64,000 nucleotides of DNA. Origin: Actinokineospora pegani. Its GTDB lineage: Bacteria; Actinomycetota; Actinomycetes; Mycobacteriales; Pseudonocardiaceae. The first letter of the stretch is position 1. Every line of letters starts with the position of its first letter. Positions 34,528 through 44,052 of the stretch are shown here, piece by piece. The notes beneath the pieces were generated by a model. The model was not told the DNA's origin. It saw only the letters and a program-made list of their open reading frames with translations, and ran no database searches. Where the stretch lies: positions 35,329 through 99,328 of the forward strand of contig NZ_WHOL01000048.1 in the NCBI RefSeq assembly GCF_009745975.1, read 5' to 3'. The translations under genes were made by a program, and so were the position numbers.

Positions 34528-35155
34528 GGCTTATCTCCCTCCGGATGTGGCTCGCACCAGGCGGTGGCCGGGTCACGGGCCGATGGTTCGCGGAACCGTA
34601 TACTCCGCGCTCCCCGCGCACGCGATCCGAGCGCCCCGCCGTGACCCAATCGTTGGGTCCCGGGTGGCGGTCCCGGCTCCGCGCCGCGAGCGTGAGCCGC
34701 AGCGTAACCACGCGCGCGCCGACGGGCAGCCCCTACGAGCCCCCGGGCCCGCCTGCCACACGTCCGCTGATCCCCCGAATGACTGACGACGAAAGTGCGG
34801 GCGGCGACAACGCGACCATCCATAGTGGACAAGCCAGTGGTCCTGGTTGGACACCCGTGAACATTACCGATCAGTAGGGACTTTCGTGACCGATTCAGCG
34901 TTACCCGGTCGAGTAATGGGTCGGTCACAAATCGGTTTCGGCGTTCAGCGCGCCGCGAATCGGATACCACTAGAATCCCGACTGGGGTCCACCCGATATG
35001 CCCGCCAGCCTGCGTGTCTCGTCCGTCACACGAGGCAATGGCGGGTTGGGTGGGCGCCACCGCGCGGGGCTAGCATCCGAGGGTCAAGGTCCGTTTCACG
35101 CGTGTGTCGCAGGCACGGGCCCTTTGTCCATCAGCGACGTTGGAGGCCGTCTACC
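34528..35155. promoter_or_regulatory. Divergent intergenic region between the nucleoside operon and sdhC
   Basis: 628 bp without a convincing gene. It should contain the promoters of the binding-protein operon (minus) and of sdhCDAB (plus). Visible structure: an inverted pair GTGACCGA (34886-34893) and TCGGTCAC (34921-34928) with a 27-bp spacer, within a less GC-rich stretch (about 34770-34975). No certain -35/-10 pairs. Short reading frames here have poor codon use. Confidence 0.5.
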
Positions 35156-35587
35156 GTGTCCGACTCGGCCATTGCTACCGAGCAGGTAGCGGCGCGCGGG
35201 TCCCGGATCACCGGGACGCTCTACCGGGGGGACCCCGGCATGTGGTCCTGGGTGGCCCACCGGATCACCGGTGTGCTCACCTTCTTCTTCCTCTTCGCGC
35301 ACGTGCTCGACACCGCCCTCGTGCGGGTGTCGCCCAACGCGTACGACGAGGTCATCGAGACCTACAAGACCCCCCTCGTGAACCTGCTCGAGGTCGGCCT
35401 GGTCGGCGCGGTGCTCTACCACGCGCTCAACGGGCTGCGGGTCATGCTGGTCGACTTCTGGGCCAAGGGGCCGAAGTACCAGAAGCCCATGCTGTGGACC
35501 GTCCTGGGCATCTGGGTGCTGGTGATGATCCCCGGCGCCTACTTCATGATGGTCCGCACCGTGACCGAGATGTTCGGGGGCCACTGA
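35156..35587 (+). CDS. sdhC: Succinate dehydrogenase cytochrome b subunit
   Basis: Membrane anchor that binds heme b and quinone. 143 residues from GTG 35156 (VSDSAIATEQVAARG), ribosome site GGAGG 10 bases upstream. Three membrane segments; the first contains WVAHRITGVLTFFFLFAHVL, with the family HRxTG motif and heme His. Operon sdhC-D-A-B, as in M. tuberculosis Rv3316-Rv3319. Confidence 0.94.
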   Translation: MSDSAIATEQVAARGSRITGTLYRGDPGMWSWVAHRITGVLTFFFLFAHVLDTALVRVSPNAYDEVIETYKTPLVNLLEVGLVGAVLYHALNGLRVMLVDFWAKGPKYQKPMLWTVLGIWVLVMIPGAYFMMVRTVTEMFGGH

Positions 35588-35589
35588 TC

Positions 35590-36000
35590 ATGACGCTCGC
35601 TCTGGACAAGCCCCGCTCCCCGCGCCGCCCCGCCGCGCGCCGGTCGAACTTCGAGCTCGCGAGCTGGTTGTTCATGCGGATCTCCGGCATCGCGCTGATC
35701 GTGCTGGTGCTGGGCCACCTGTTCATCATGAACATCCTCGACGGCGGCGTGCACCGCATCAACTTCGCCTTCGTGGCGGGCCGCTGGTCCAGCCCGTTCT
35801 GGCAGATGTGGGACCTGGCGATGCTCTGGCTCGCCGAGATCCACGGTGGCAACGGCCTGCGCACGGTCATCAACGACTACGCGCGCAAGGACACCACCCG
35901 GTTCTGGCTCAAGGTGATGCTCTACGTGTCGATGGTGCTGATCCTGTTCCTCGGCTCGTACGTCATCTTCACGTTCGACGCGACCATCCCCGCGAACTGA
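35590..36000 (+). CDS. sdhD: Succinate dehydrogenase hydrophobic anchor subunit
   Basis: 136 residues from ATG 35590, 2 bases after the sdhC stop. Three membrane helices; LFMRISGIALIVLVLGHLFI carries the probable heme His and HGGNGLRTVINDY matches actinobacterial SdhD. Pairs with SdhC to fix the catalytic SdhAB to the membrane. Confidence 0.93.
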   Translation: MTLALDKPRSPRRPAARRSNFELASWLFMRISGIALIVLVLGHLFIMNILDGGVHRINFAFVAGRWSSPFWQMWDLAMLWLAEIHGGNGLRTVINDYARKDTTRFWLKVMLYVSMVLILFLGSYVIFTFDATIPAN

Positions 36001-36061
36001 CGCCACCACCACCCAGGCCACCAGCCACTGTCTGAACTCCAGCAGGGAAGCGGTTTCCGAT

Positions 36062-37812
<1,751 letters not shown>

Positions 37813-37813
<1 letters not shown>

Positions 37814-38592
37814 TGACTGCGACTGTTTCCGAGAAGGCGGGCTCCCGCGGCGACCTGCCCCCGGTCCCCGACGGCGCCGTGACGGTGGCCCTGAAGGTCC
37901 TGCGCTTCAACCCGGAGGTCGACTCCGAGCCCCGCTGGGAGACCTTCAACGTCCCCGCGCTGCCCACCGACCGCGTGCTCAACCTGCTGCACTACGTCAA
38001 GTGGTACATCGACGGCACCCTGACCTTCCGCCGCTCCTGCGCCCACGGCATCTGCGGCTCGGACGCCATGCAGGTCAACGGCGTCAACCGGTTGGCGTGC
38101 AAGGTCCTGGTCAAGGACCTGATGGCCAAGGGCGACAAGCCCACCAGCATCACCATCGCCCCGATCAAGGGCCTCCCGGTGAACAAGGACCTCCTGGTGG
38201 ACATGGAGCCGTTCATGGAGGCGTTCAAGGCGGTGAAGCCGTTCCTCATCACCTACGGGAACGAGCCCACCCGCGAACGCGTCCAGTCGGCCGCCGACCG
38301 CGAACGCTTCGACGACACCACCAAGTGCATCCTGTGCGCCTGCTGCACCACCTCGTGCCCGGTCTTCTGGAACGAGGGCAGCTACTTCGGCCCCGCCGCC
38401 ATCGTCAACGCCCACCGCTTCATCTTCGACTCCCGCGACGAGGGAGCCGAGGAGCGGTTGGACATCCTGAACGACGCTGAGGGCGTGTGGCGCTGCCGCA
38501 CGACGTTCAACTGCACTGACGCCTGCCCGCGTGGCATTCAGGTCACCAAGGCCATCCAGGAAGTGAAGCGCGCACTGCTGTTCCGCCGCTGA
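37813..38592 (+). CDS. sdhB: Succinate dehydrogenase iron-sulfur subunit
   Basis: 259 residues. [2Fe-2S] ligands in SCAHGICGSDAM plus the Cys of NRLACKV; the third position of the motif is Asp (GSD), as in E. coli SdhB. The [4Fe-4S]/[3Fe-4S] region has CILCACCTTSCP and CTDACPRGI. Carries electrons from SdhA to quinone. Last gene of the operon, followed by a perfect hairpin. Confidence 0.97.
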
Positions 38593-38609
38593 CGCTGGTC
38601 TGCCGTTCA

Positions 38610-38650
38610 CGCTGATGCCGTGCCCCCGCTGCGGGGGCACGGCATCAGCG
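38610..38650 (+). terminator. Terminator of the sdh operon
   Basis: A 41-bp perfect inverted repeat (20-base arms around one T; arms begin CGCTGATGCCGTG and end CACGGCATCAGCG), 17 bp after sdhB. A practical loop of about 7 bases leaves a stem of some 17 bp. Confidence 0.85.
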
Positions 38651-38663
38651 CTTTCCGGTGGCA

Positions 38664-38684
38664 TGTTTCAGAACCCGGTACGTG
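38664..38684 (+). promoter_or_regulatory. Element shared with the first YxxxD/DUF3558 cassette
   Basis: TGTTTCA-g-AACCCGGTAC-g-TG, 60 bp before the ATG at 38744. It differs from 5738-5758 at only two positions and has nearly the same distance to its gene. See that entry. Confidence 0.5.
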
Positions 38685-38743
38685 CGACCGCAAGTCGAGT
38701 TAGGGTCACCCTTGGTAGGGCAAGCGCTTCCGGGGGAACCACC

Positions 38744-39145
38744 ATGCCGATCACAAGCAGTGACGACTTCACGTTCGGTAGCATCGGCGACTCGATGGCT
38801 AAGTTCGCACAGGCAGCCAACGCGGGCCAGTTCGCCGTCAACGAGTCGGGGGGCCAAGCACTCATCAGCGCCATCGACAGGATGCTCGACTGGCTCGAAA
38901 ACAAGTCATTCGACCTGGGCTTGCTTGAGCAGGAACCACCGCTAGGCAGTAGCCACGCCGCCCAGGTCATGAAGCCGTACATGCAGAACGTCGCTATCGA
39001 TCATCAAGGGTTTCTCACTCAACTTCGCGCGCTGAAGGAAAGCCTGACCGTTGCCCGAGAAGCTATCCAGACAGCGATGAGCAACTACCAGCAGACCGAT
39101 AGCACCGCAGCAAGCGGCTTCATTGAGAGGGGCCCACAGGGATGA
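38744..39145 (+). CDS. Small helical protein with C-terminal YxxxD motif (candidate type VII secretion substrate), copy 2
   Basis: 133 residues from ATG 38744 (MPITSSDDFTFGSIGDSM). Paralog of the protein at 5816-6199: the NESGGQALISAID, EQEPPLGSSHAA and LKESLTVAREAI blocks are shared, and the tail again has YxxxD (SNYQQTD). Helical, without a signal peptide. The stop overlaps the ATG of the DUF3558 lipoprotein. Codon use has lower third-position GC than the sdh genes, hinting at acquisition. Confidence 0.75.
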   Translation: MPITSSDDFTFGSIGDSMAKFAQAANAGQFAVNESGGQALISAIDRMLDWLENKSFDLGLLEQEPPLGSSHAAQVMKPYMQNVAIDHQGFLTQLRALKESLTVAREAIQTAMSNYQQTDSTAASGFIERGPQG

Positions 39146-39699
39146 AGCGAGCCATCGCCATCGTCGCACTCCTCACGGCGCTCACAGCCTGCTCCACGAC
39201 CACCCCCGGCGCACCCGTCGCCGAACCGCCCCAGACAGGCAGCGAGACCAACCGGTCGACCGCAGACGGCGACGGCACCGACAAGGAAAGGGCGCTCGTC
39301 GCGCTAGACCCCTGCGAGCTGATCACGCCCGAGGTCCACGCCGAGTTCGGCGTCGATTCCGACGCCAACTTTCAAGAGTTCCCCTCGTCACGGAGCTGCA
39401 AGTGGAACGGCACCCCACCGGGCATGACCGGGCGCTTCGCCTTCGGCTACGCGATCTTTGCGAAGCTGGGAGTGGACGAGGTTGTTTCCCGCAACGAGAA
39501 GAAGGAAATCACCATCAACGGCCGCCGCGCCGTCACCTCGATACGTGGCGCTGGCGATGTCTATGCCATTTCTCTCGAGGTCACCCCCACCGCACGATTG
39601 GATGTTCAGTTCAACGGCGGAGCGGGTCGCAATCCGGTCGAGCAGATGTGGGAGCGGGCTACGCGGCTTGCTGAACTGGTGGAACCCAAGCTCCCGTGA
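39142..39699 (+). CDS. DUF3558-family lipoprotein, copy 2
   Basis: 185 residues. Lipobox LTAC at about residue 15 (MKRAIAIVALLTALTACSTT), linker, then LDPCELITPE and SSRSCKWNGTPPG with the paired Cys. Paralog of the lipoprotein at 6196-6771, sharing GRRAVTS, YAISLEVTPTARLDV and EQMWERA..LVEPKLP. Co-translated with the YxxxD gene through ATGA. Confidence 0.82.
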   Translation: MKRAIAIVALLTALTACSTTTPGAPVAEPPQTGSETNRSTADGDGTDKERALVALDPCELITPEVHAEFGVDSDANFQEFPSSRSCKWNGTPPGMTGRFAFGYAIFAKLGVDEVVSRNEKKEITINGRRAVTSIRGAGDVYAISLEVTPTARLDVQFNGGAGRNPVEQMWERATRLAELVEPKLP

Positions 39700-39738
39700 C
39701 CTCGTCGGGGATGACGCGGTACCGCTCGGCGACGCGGA

Positions 39739-39770
39739 CCAGCCGTGACGAGGGTCCTCGTCACGGCTGG
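39739..39770. terminator. Bidirectional hairpin terminator
   Basis: Perfect 15-bp stem (CCAGCCGTGACGAGG / CCTCGTCACGGCTGG) with a 2-base centre, between the convergent lipoprotein and Clp-N genes. Confidence 0.8.
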
Positions 39771-39784
39771 TGTTGGTGGTCTGG

Positions 39785-40522
39785 TCAGACGGGGCGCTTC
39801 TTGTTCTCCTCGATGATCTGGGCGAGCGCCTTGGTGATGAACGCCTCGACCTGCTCCTTGGTGATACCCAGGCCGGAGAGGACGCCCGTGCCCGCCTCGT
39901 GTTCGAGCAGGGCCAGCAGGATGTGCTCGGTGCCGATGTAGTTGTGGCCGAGTTTGAGCGCCTCGCGGAAGGTCAGCTCGAGGATCTTCTTGGCGGCGGC
40001 GTCGAAGGGGACCAGTTCGCCGGGGGCGCCCGTGGGGGCGGGCAGGGCGGCGACAGCGGCGTCCTTGACCTGGTCGGGGGTGACGCCCTGGGCCTCGATG
40101 GCCTTCACCGCCAGGCCCTGGGGTTCGGCGGTGAGGCCGAGCACGAGGTGTGCGGGGCCGATCTGGTCGTTCCTGTGCTCCTGCGCGGTTGTTTGCGACA
40201 CCACGACCACGTTGCGGGCGCGGGTGGTGAAGCGGGCGAAGCCCTCGTTGGGGTCCATGCCCGCCGCGTCGTCCTTGGGGACGAAGCGCTTCTGGGCGGC
40301 CTGCCTGGTCACGCCCATGGACTTGCCGATGTCGGTCCAGGACGCGCCGGAGCGGCGGGCCTGGTCGACGAAGTGGCCGATGAGGTGGTCGGCGACGTCG
40401 CCGAGGTGGTCGGCGGCGATGACCGCGCTGGTCAACTGCTCCAGCACCGCGTCGGGGTGCACCTTCTTGATGCCCTGGATCAGCTCGTCCAACCGGATCG
40501 AGGCTTGCACTGGTTCGCTCAT
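39785..40522 (-). CDS. Clp N-terminal-domain protein with helix-turn-helix
   Basis: 245 residues from ATG 40522 (MSEPVQASIRLDELI); an ATG at 40534 exists but the promoter predicts a leaderless start at 40522. Residues about 20-75 hold a helix-turn-helix (GASWTDIGKSMGVTRQAAQK). The rest has two Clp-N repeats: TTAQEHRNDQIGPAHLVLGL and LKLGHNYIGTEHILLALLEHE. There is no ATPase domain, so it is a regulator or adaptor, not ClpC. Two identical-half-site palindromes lie over its promoter (40526-40571), which suggests self-repression. Confidence 0.85.
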   Translation of the reverse strand: MSEPVQASIRLDELIQGIKKVHPDAVLEQLTSAVIAADHLGDVADHLIGHFVDQARRSGASWTDIGKSMGVTRQAAQKRFVPKDDAAGMDPNEGFARFTTRARNVVVVSQTTAQEHRNDQIGPAHLVLGLTAEPQGLAVKAIEAQGVTPDQVKDAAVAALPAPTGAPGELVPFDAAAKKILELTFREALKLGHNYIGTEHILLALLEHEAGTGVLSGLGITKEQVEAFITKALAQIIEENKKRPV

Positions 40523-40525
40523 GTC

Positions 40526-40571
40526 GTCAACCATAGGTTGACAGACAGAAACATGTCAACTCTCGGTTGAC
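40526..40571 (-). promoter_or_regulatory. Two GTCAAC-N5-GTTGAC operators over a leaderless promoter
   Basis: GTCAAC-catag-GTTGAC (40526-40542) and GTCAAC-tctcg-GTTGAC (40555-40571), centres 29 bp apart, nearly three helix turns on one face. On the minus strand a TTGACA box and TATGGT are 18 bp apart and TATGGT is 7 bases before ATG 40522, so the transcript would start at the ATG. A related palindrome precedes the HTH gene at 51427. Confidence 0.7.
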
Positions 40572-40631
40572 GCTTACGAACTGTCCGACCCCTCTGCCAA
40601 TATCGAGCCGAGTTCGACAACAGGGGGGACG

Positions 40632-41264
40632 ATGGGGAGCTTCAATCCACCGCGCGACGACAAGGGCCGCTTCACGAAGTACAAGATGGGCGCCGCCGCA
40701 GGGGTCACTGGGGTCGCGGTCGCGTTCAGCGGCGGGGGCACAGCGGGCACCACCGCGGCGACTGCGGGGGAGGCGGCGGGGGCGGCCAACCCGGTGTCGG
40801 TGGCGGCCCGCAACAGCGCCCGCAAGACCAAGTCCGACAAGGAGTGGAAGCGCCTGCGCCTGCGCACGGTCAAGCAGGCCGTGGAGAACGCCGTCGACTG
40901 CGCGGCCAACTCCTACGGCACGATCACCGACTTCTTCCTGCGGAACCCCTGCCGCTCCCTCGACCGCACCCTGATCACCCTGGCCGACCCGAACGGCGCC
41001 ACCTTCGTCGTCTCGGTCTCCTGGGTCCGCATGCGCGCCAGGTCCGACGTGGCCCCGCTCAAGCGCAAGATCGACAGAGACGGCACCGGCAGCATCGCCC
41101 CGCTGGGCTGGTCCCTGCTCAAGTCCCAGGGCGTCCGCTTCACCGGCGTCCCCTTCCGCTCCCGTGTGGACGGCGACACCCTGGTGATCGCGGAGGGCGC
41201 CGTGGTCAGCGGCGCCCCGGGCCCGGCCTACCAGGCCGCGGTCGAGGCGGCGGCTCGGCTGTGA
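40632..41264 (+). CDS. Hypothetical protein, 210 aa
   Basis: ATG 40632 (MGSFNPPRDDKGRFTKYK). A basic lead, one weakly hydrophobic Gly/Ala/Thr-rich stretch (about residues 18-55), a basic helix (RKTKSDKEWKRLRLR) and an alpha/beta C-terminal half with VVSVSWVRMRARSDV and DGTGSIAPLGWSLLKSQG. Not recognised. Separated from the Clp-N gene by its operators, which lie about 60 bp upstream of this start and could affect it too. Confidence 0.7.
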   Translation: MGSFNPPRDDKGRFTKYKMGAAAGVTGVAVAFSGGGTAGTTAATAGEAAGAANPVSVAARNSARKTKSDKEWKRLRLRTVKQAVENAVDCAANSYGTITDFFLRNPCRSLDRTLITLADPNGATFVVSVSWVRMRARSDVAPLKRKIDRDGTGSIAPLGWSLLKSQGVRFTGVPFRSRVDGDTLVIAEGAVVSGAPGPAYQAAVEAAARL

Positions 41265-41273
41265 ACACGCGGG

Positions 41274-41939
41274 CTATGCGGGCAGCTCAACCGCGACGGA
41301 GAGGTGCTCAGGATCAGCGCCCAGGACGTATCCCCACTTGCGCCCCCACAACCGCTGGACGGCCACCTCCCCGCTGGCGAACCCGTCCGGCAGCGGCTGG
41401 CCGGTCCGGAGCCGCACCGGCCCGTCAGGCAGGTCCACCCGCAGAACCCGATCCCCGACAACCGCCGCCGTGCCGTGCGACCAGGGCTTGTCCTTGATGC
41501 TGCGGGTGTGGCGGTGGCCCACGACGCCCGCCAAGGTGACGAAGCCCGTCAGCAGGGCGCCGATGCCGGTGTAGATCGGCAGCACGCCGTGCAGCGACGC
41601 GTCGAGCGCTGTGACCACGGTCGGGTCCTGCGGGTCGTACTCAACCTGGGCGACGTCCCCCGTGCGGCCGTCGAGGCCCTTGACCGAGGTCTCGTACCGC
41701 CTGCCGTCGACCTGCAGCGCCAGGTCGAACACGGTGCCGCCCTTGGCGCCCTGGCGGCCGGTGACCGTGGCCGTGGTGAGCTGCTTGCGCCCGTCATAGG
41801 CGCGCTGGTCGACCAGCATCCACACGAAGGCCCCGAGGCAGGCGACGAACGCGAGCGCCGCGACGCCGAAGACCTTCAGCCTGCGCTGCCTGGTGGCGTC
41901 GAAGGCCGCGAACGCGGCGTGGGGCAGTGGCGGGTTCAC
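41274..41939 (-). CDS. DUF3592-like membrane protein
   Basis: 221 residues (GTG 41939, VNPPLPHAAFAAF). Two membrane segments (about residues 22-42 and 118-138) flank an outside beta domain with QLTTATVTGRQG and YETSVKGLDGRTGDVAQVEYDPQDPT, the DUF3592 pattern. Function unknown. Convergent with the preceding hypothetical gene. Confidence 0.72.
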   Translation of the reverse strand: MNPPLPHAAFAAFDATRQRRLKVFGVAALAFVACLGAFVWMLVDQRAYDGRKQLTTATVTGRQGAKGGTVFDLALQVDGRRYETSVKGLDGRTGDVAQVEYDPQDPTVVTALDASLHGVLPIYTGIGALLTGFVTLAGVVGHRHTRSIKDKPWSHGTAAVVGDRVLRVDLPDGPVRLRTGQPLPDGFASGEVAVQRLWGRKWGYVLGADPEHLSVAVELPA

Positions 41940-41981
41940 GCGGCGTCAGATGCGCGGTGGCGCCGCCGGGTTCCGCCTAGG

Positions 41982-43325
41982 TCAGCCCCGGGCCGCCGCG
42001 CGGCGGGCCAGGGCGGCGGCGCGGGCGCGCTTCTTGCGCAGCCACAGGGCGAAGGCGAGCACCACGGCGACCCCGGCCACCGCGACCAGCGGCATGCCGT
42101 AGTTGCCGAACGCCGAGCGGTCCGCGTCGGCGGTGCCTGCCGGGGCGGCGTTGGCGTCCGCGCCCGCGGGGCTGGTGTCGGTCTCCAAGCCCTCTTCCTG
42201 CTTGGGCTGGGCCTCCGGGGCGCGGTCGACGAGCTGGCCGACCGGCTGGGTCTTGGCCTCGATCAGGTCGAAACCGTAGTCCAGCAGGTCGGCTGCCTGG
42301 CTCGAGAGCGGGTTGGGGTTCAGCTCGCCGCGCAGCAGGACCACGGCGAGGCGGTGGCCGCCGCGCTCGGCGGCGCCGAGGTAGGTGTGGCGGGCGTCGT
42401 CGGTGAAGCCGGTCTTGCCGCCGATGAAGCCCTGGTACCTGCCCAGGAGCTTGTTGTCGTTGGTGACCCGGAAGGCGGACTTGCCGCTGTGGCCGGGGAA
42501 GGTCACCGAGCGGGTGGCGATCGCGTCGGCGAACTCCTCGTGCTTCATCGCGGCGCGGAAGATCAGGCTCAGGTCGTAGGCCGAGGTGCTCATCCCGGGG
42601 CCGTCGAGGCCGGACGGGGTGGCGGCGCGGGTGTCCAGGGCGCCCAGCTCGGCGGCCAGGGAGTTCATCTTGCCCAGCGCCTCGTCGACGCCCCCCAGCT
42701 TGACGGCCAGGGCGTGCGCGGCGTCGTTGCCCGAGCGCATGACCAGGACCTGCATGAGCTGCTCGACGGTGTACTCGCCGCCGGGGCCGATGCCGACCTT
42801 GGTGCCCTCCTGGTTGGCGTCGGCCTGGGTGCCGATGACCTGCTCGTCGAGGCCGAGGCTGCGGATCACCGCGATGGCCAGCAGCGTCTTGATCAGCGAC
42901 GCGGGCCGCTCGCGGGCGTGCGGGTCCTTGGCCGCGACCACGGCGCCGGTGTCCAGGTCGGCGAGGACCCAGCTCGCGGCGGTGACGTCGCCGGGCAGCT
43001 CGACCCCGGCGGCGCGCGGGAGCACCAGGCCGCACTCGCCCATGCGGGTGCCGCCGACGGGCTCCTCGGGCACGGGCAGCGGCGCCGGGCTGGTCTCCCC
43101 CGGCTTGGGCTCCTCCGAGGTGTCGATCGGGGGCGGTGGGCGGTCGTGGTTGGAGCACTGCGCGGAGCTCTGCGTCGGCGCTTCCTGGTCGGTCGTGACC
43201 GGCTGCGCCTTGCGGGCGGCTCGAGCGGACTCGGCTGCCCCGGGGGTCGCCAGCAGCGCCACCATCACCAGGGCGCACAGCGACACGAGGAGGGCGGGGA
43301 CGGACCTGCGGGCTGCGGGGCGCAC
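41982..43325 (-). CDS. D-alanyl-D-alanine carboxypeptidase (penicillin-binding protein, class C type)
   Basis: Trims the terminal D-Ala of cell-wall peptides outside the membrane. 447 residues: signal segment (about 8-33), Pro/Thr-rich linker, S11 peptidase domain with SxxK (RPASLIKTLLAI), SxN (MRSGNDAAHAL) and KTG (GGKTGFTDDARH), then an acidic linker and a C-terminal membrane anchor (LVAVAGVAVVLAFALWLRKK). The location near sdh resembles M. tuberculosis dacB1 (Rv3330) and S. coelicolor SCO4847, which also precedes the SCO4848-type gene. Confidence 0.92.
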   Translation of the reverse strand: MRPAARRSVPALLVSLCALVMVALLATPGAAESARAARKAQPVTTDQEAPTQSSAQCSNHDRPPPPIDTSEEPKPGETSPAPLPVPEEPVGGTRMGECGLVLPRAAGVELPGDVTAASWVLADLDTGAVVAAKDPHARERPASLIKTLLAIAVIRSLGLDEQVIGTQADANQEGTKVGIGPGGEYTVEQLMQVLVMRSGNDAAHALAVKLGGVDEALGKMNSLAAELGALDTRAATPSGLDGPGMSTSAYDLSLIFRAAMKHEEFADAIATRSVTFPGHSGKSAFRVTNDNKLLGRYQGFIGGKTGFTDDARHTYLGAAERGGHRLAVVLLRGELNPNPLSSQAADLLDYGFDLIEAKTQPVGQLVDRAPEAQPKQEEGLETDTSPAGADANAAPAGTADADRSAFGNYGMPLVAVAGVAVVLAFALWLRKKRARAAALARRAAARG

Positions 43326-43429
43326 ACACGCAGATTAAGGCCTCGCGCCAGCAGCCCACGATCCGACCCGTCGCCCGCGCGGGACGAGGCGGTGTCGGCG
43401 CTGGACAGGGCAGGTGTGAAGATGGCCGG

Positions 43430-43672
43430 GTGACGCTGAGCCGCCGTGCCGCACTGTTCCTGCTGGCCTTCGGTGTGTGGTCGTGGGTCATCTGGCCGAC
43501 CTTCCTCAGCAACATCTGGGCCGACGAGCGCTCCTGGGCCCCTTCCGGCGGCCCCGCGCCGTTCTTCGTCGTCCACGCCGTGCTCACGGCCGCGTCCCTG
43601 CTGTTCGGAACGATCATCGGCCTCCTGGGCTGGCGCGGCCTCGCCGCCGCCCGACGGGCCGGGAAGGGCTGA
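43430..43672 (+). CDS. SCO4848-family small membrane protein
   Basis: 80 residues from GTG 43430 (VTLSRRAALFLLAFGVWSW). Two membrane helices joined by a short loop (NIWADERSWAPSGGPAPF). Size, the WSW...WPTFLSNIW start and position next to the DD-carboxypeptidase match SCO4848 as I recall it. Function unknown. Confidence 0.8.
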   Translation: MTLSRRAALFLLAFGVWSWVIWPTFLSNIWADERSWAPSGGPAPFFVVHAVLTAASLLFGTIIGLLGWRGLAAARRAGKG

Positions 43673-43677
43673 TCACC

Positions 43678-44019
43678 GTGGAGTTCGTCCGCGACCTGCT
43701 GGTCTTCCTGCACCTGCTCGGCATGGGCACCCTGGTCGGCACCTTCCTCATCGCGCTGCGGGCCAAGGCCGCCGAGGTCAACAAGGGCTGGCTGCACGGC
43801 GGCGCGCTGCAGTTGATCACCGGCATCGCCCTGATGGCCCTCGCCCCGGCCACCGGCGCCGAGTACGACCACATCAAGCTGGGCACGAAGCTGCTGGTCC
43901 TGGTGGTCATCGGCGCCCTGGCCATGGTCTTCACCGCCCGCCGCGCCAACCCGGGGTGGCTGACCCCCGCCCTGGGCGGTCTGGTGGTGCTGAACGTCGG
44001 CCTGGCCGTGTTCTGGTAG
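43678..44019 (+). CDS. Small four-helix membrane protein
   Basis: 113 residues from GTG 43678 (VEFVRDLLVFLHLLGMGTL). About four membrane helices with a conserved-looking HLLGMGTLVG segment and DHIKLGTKLLVLVVIGAL. Five bases after the SCO4848-type gene and probably co-transcribed. Not further recognised. Confidence 0.72.
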   Translation: MEFVRDLLVFLHLLGMGTLVGTFLIALRAKAAEVNKGWLHGGALQLITGIALMALAPATGAEYDHIKLGTKLLVLVVIGALAMVFTARRANPGWLTPALGGLVVLNVGLAVFW

Positions 44020-44052
44020 CCCCCCGGGTTACCGACGGGTAATGTCTCGCGC

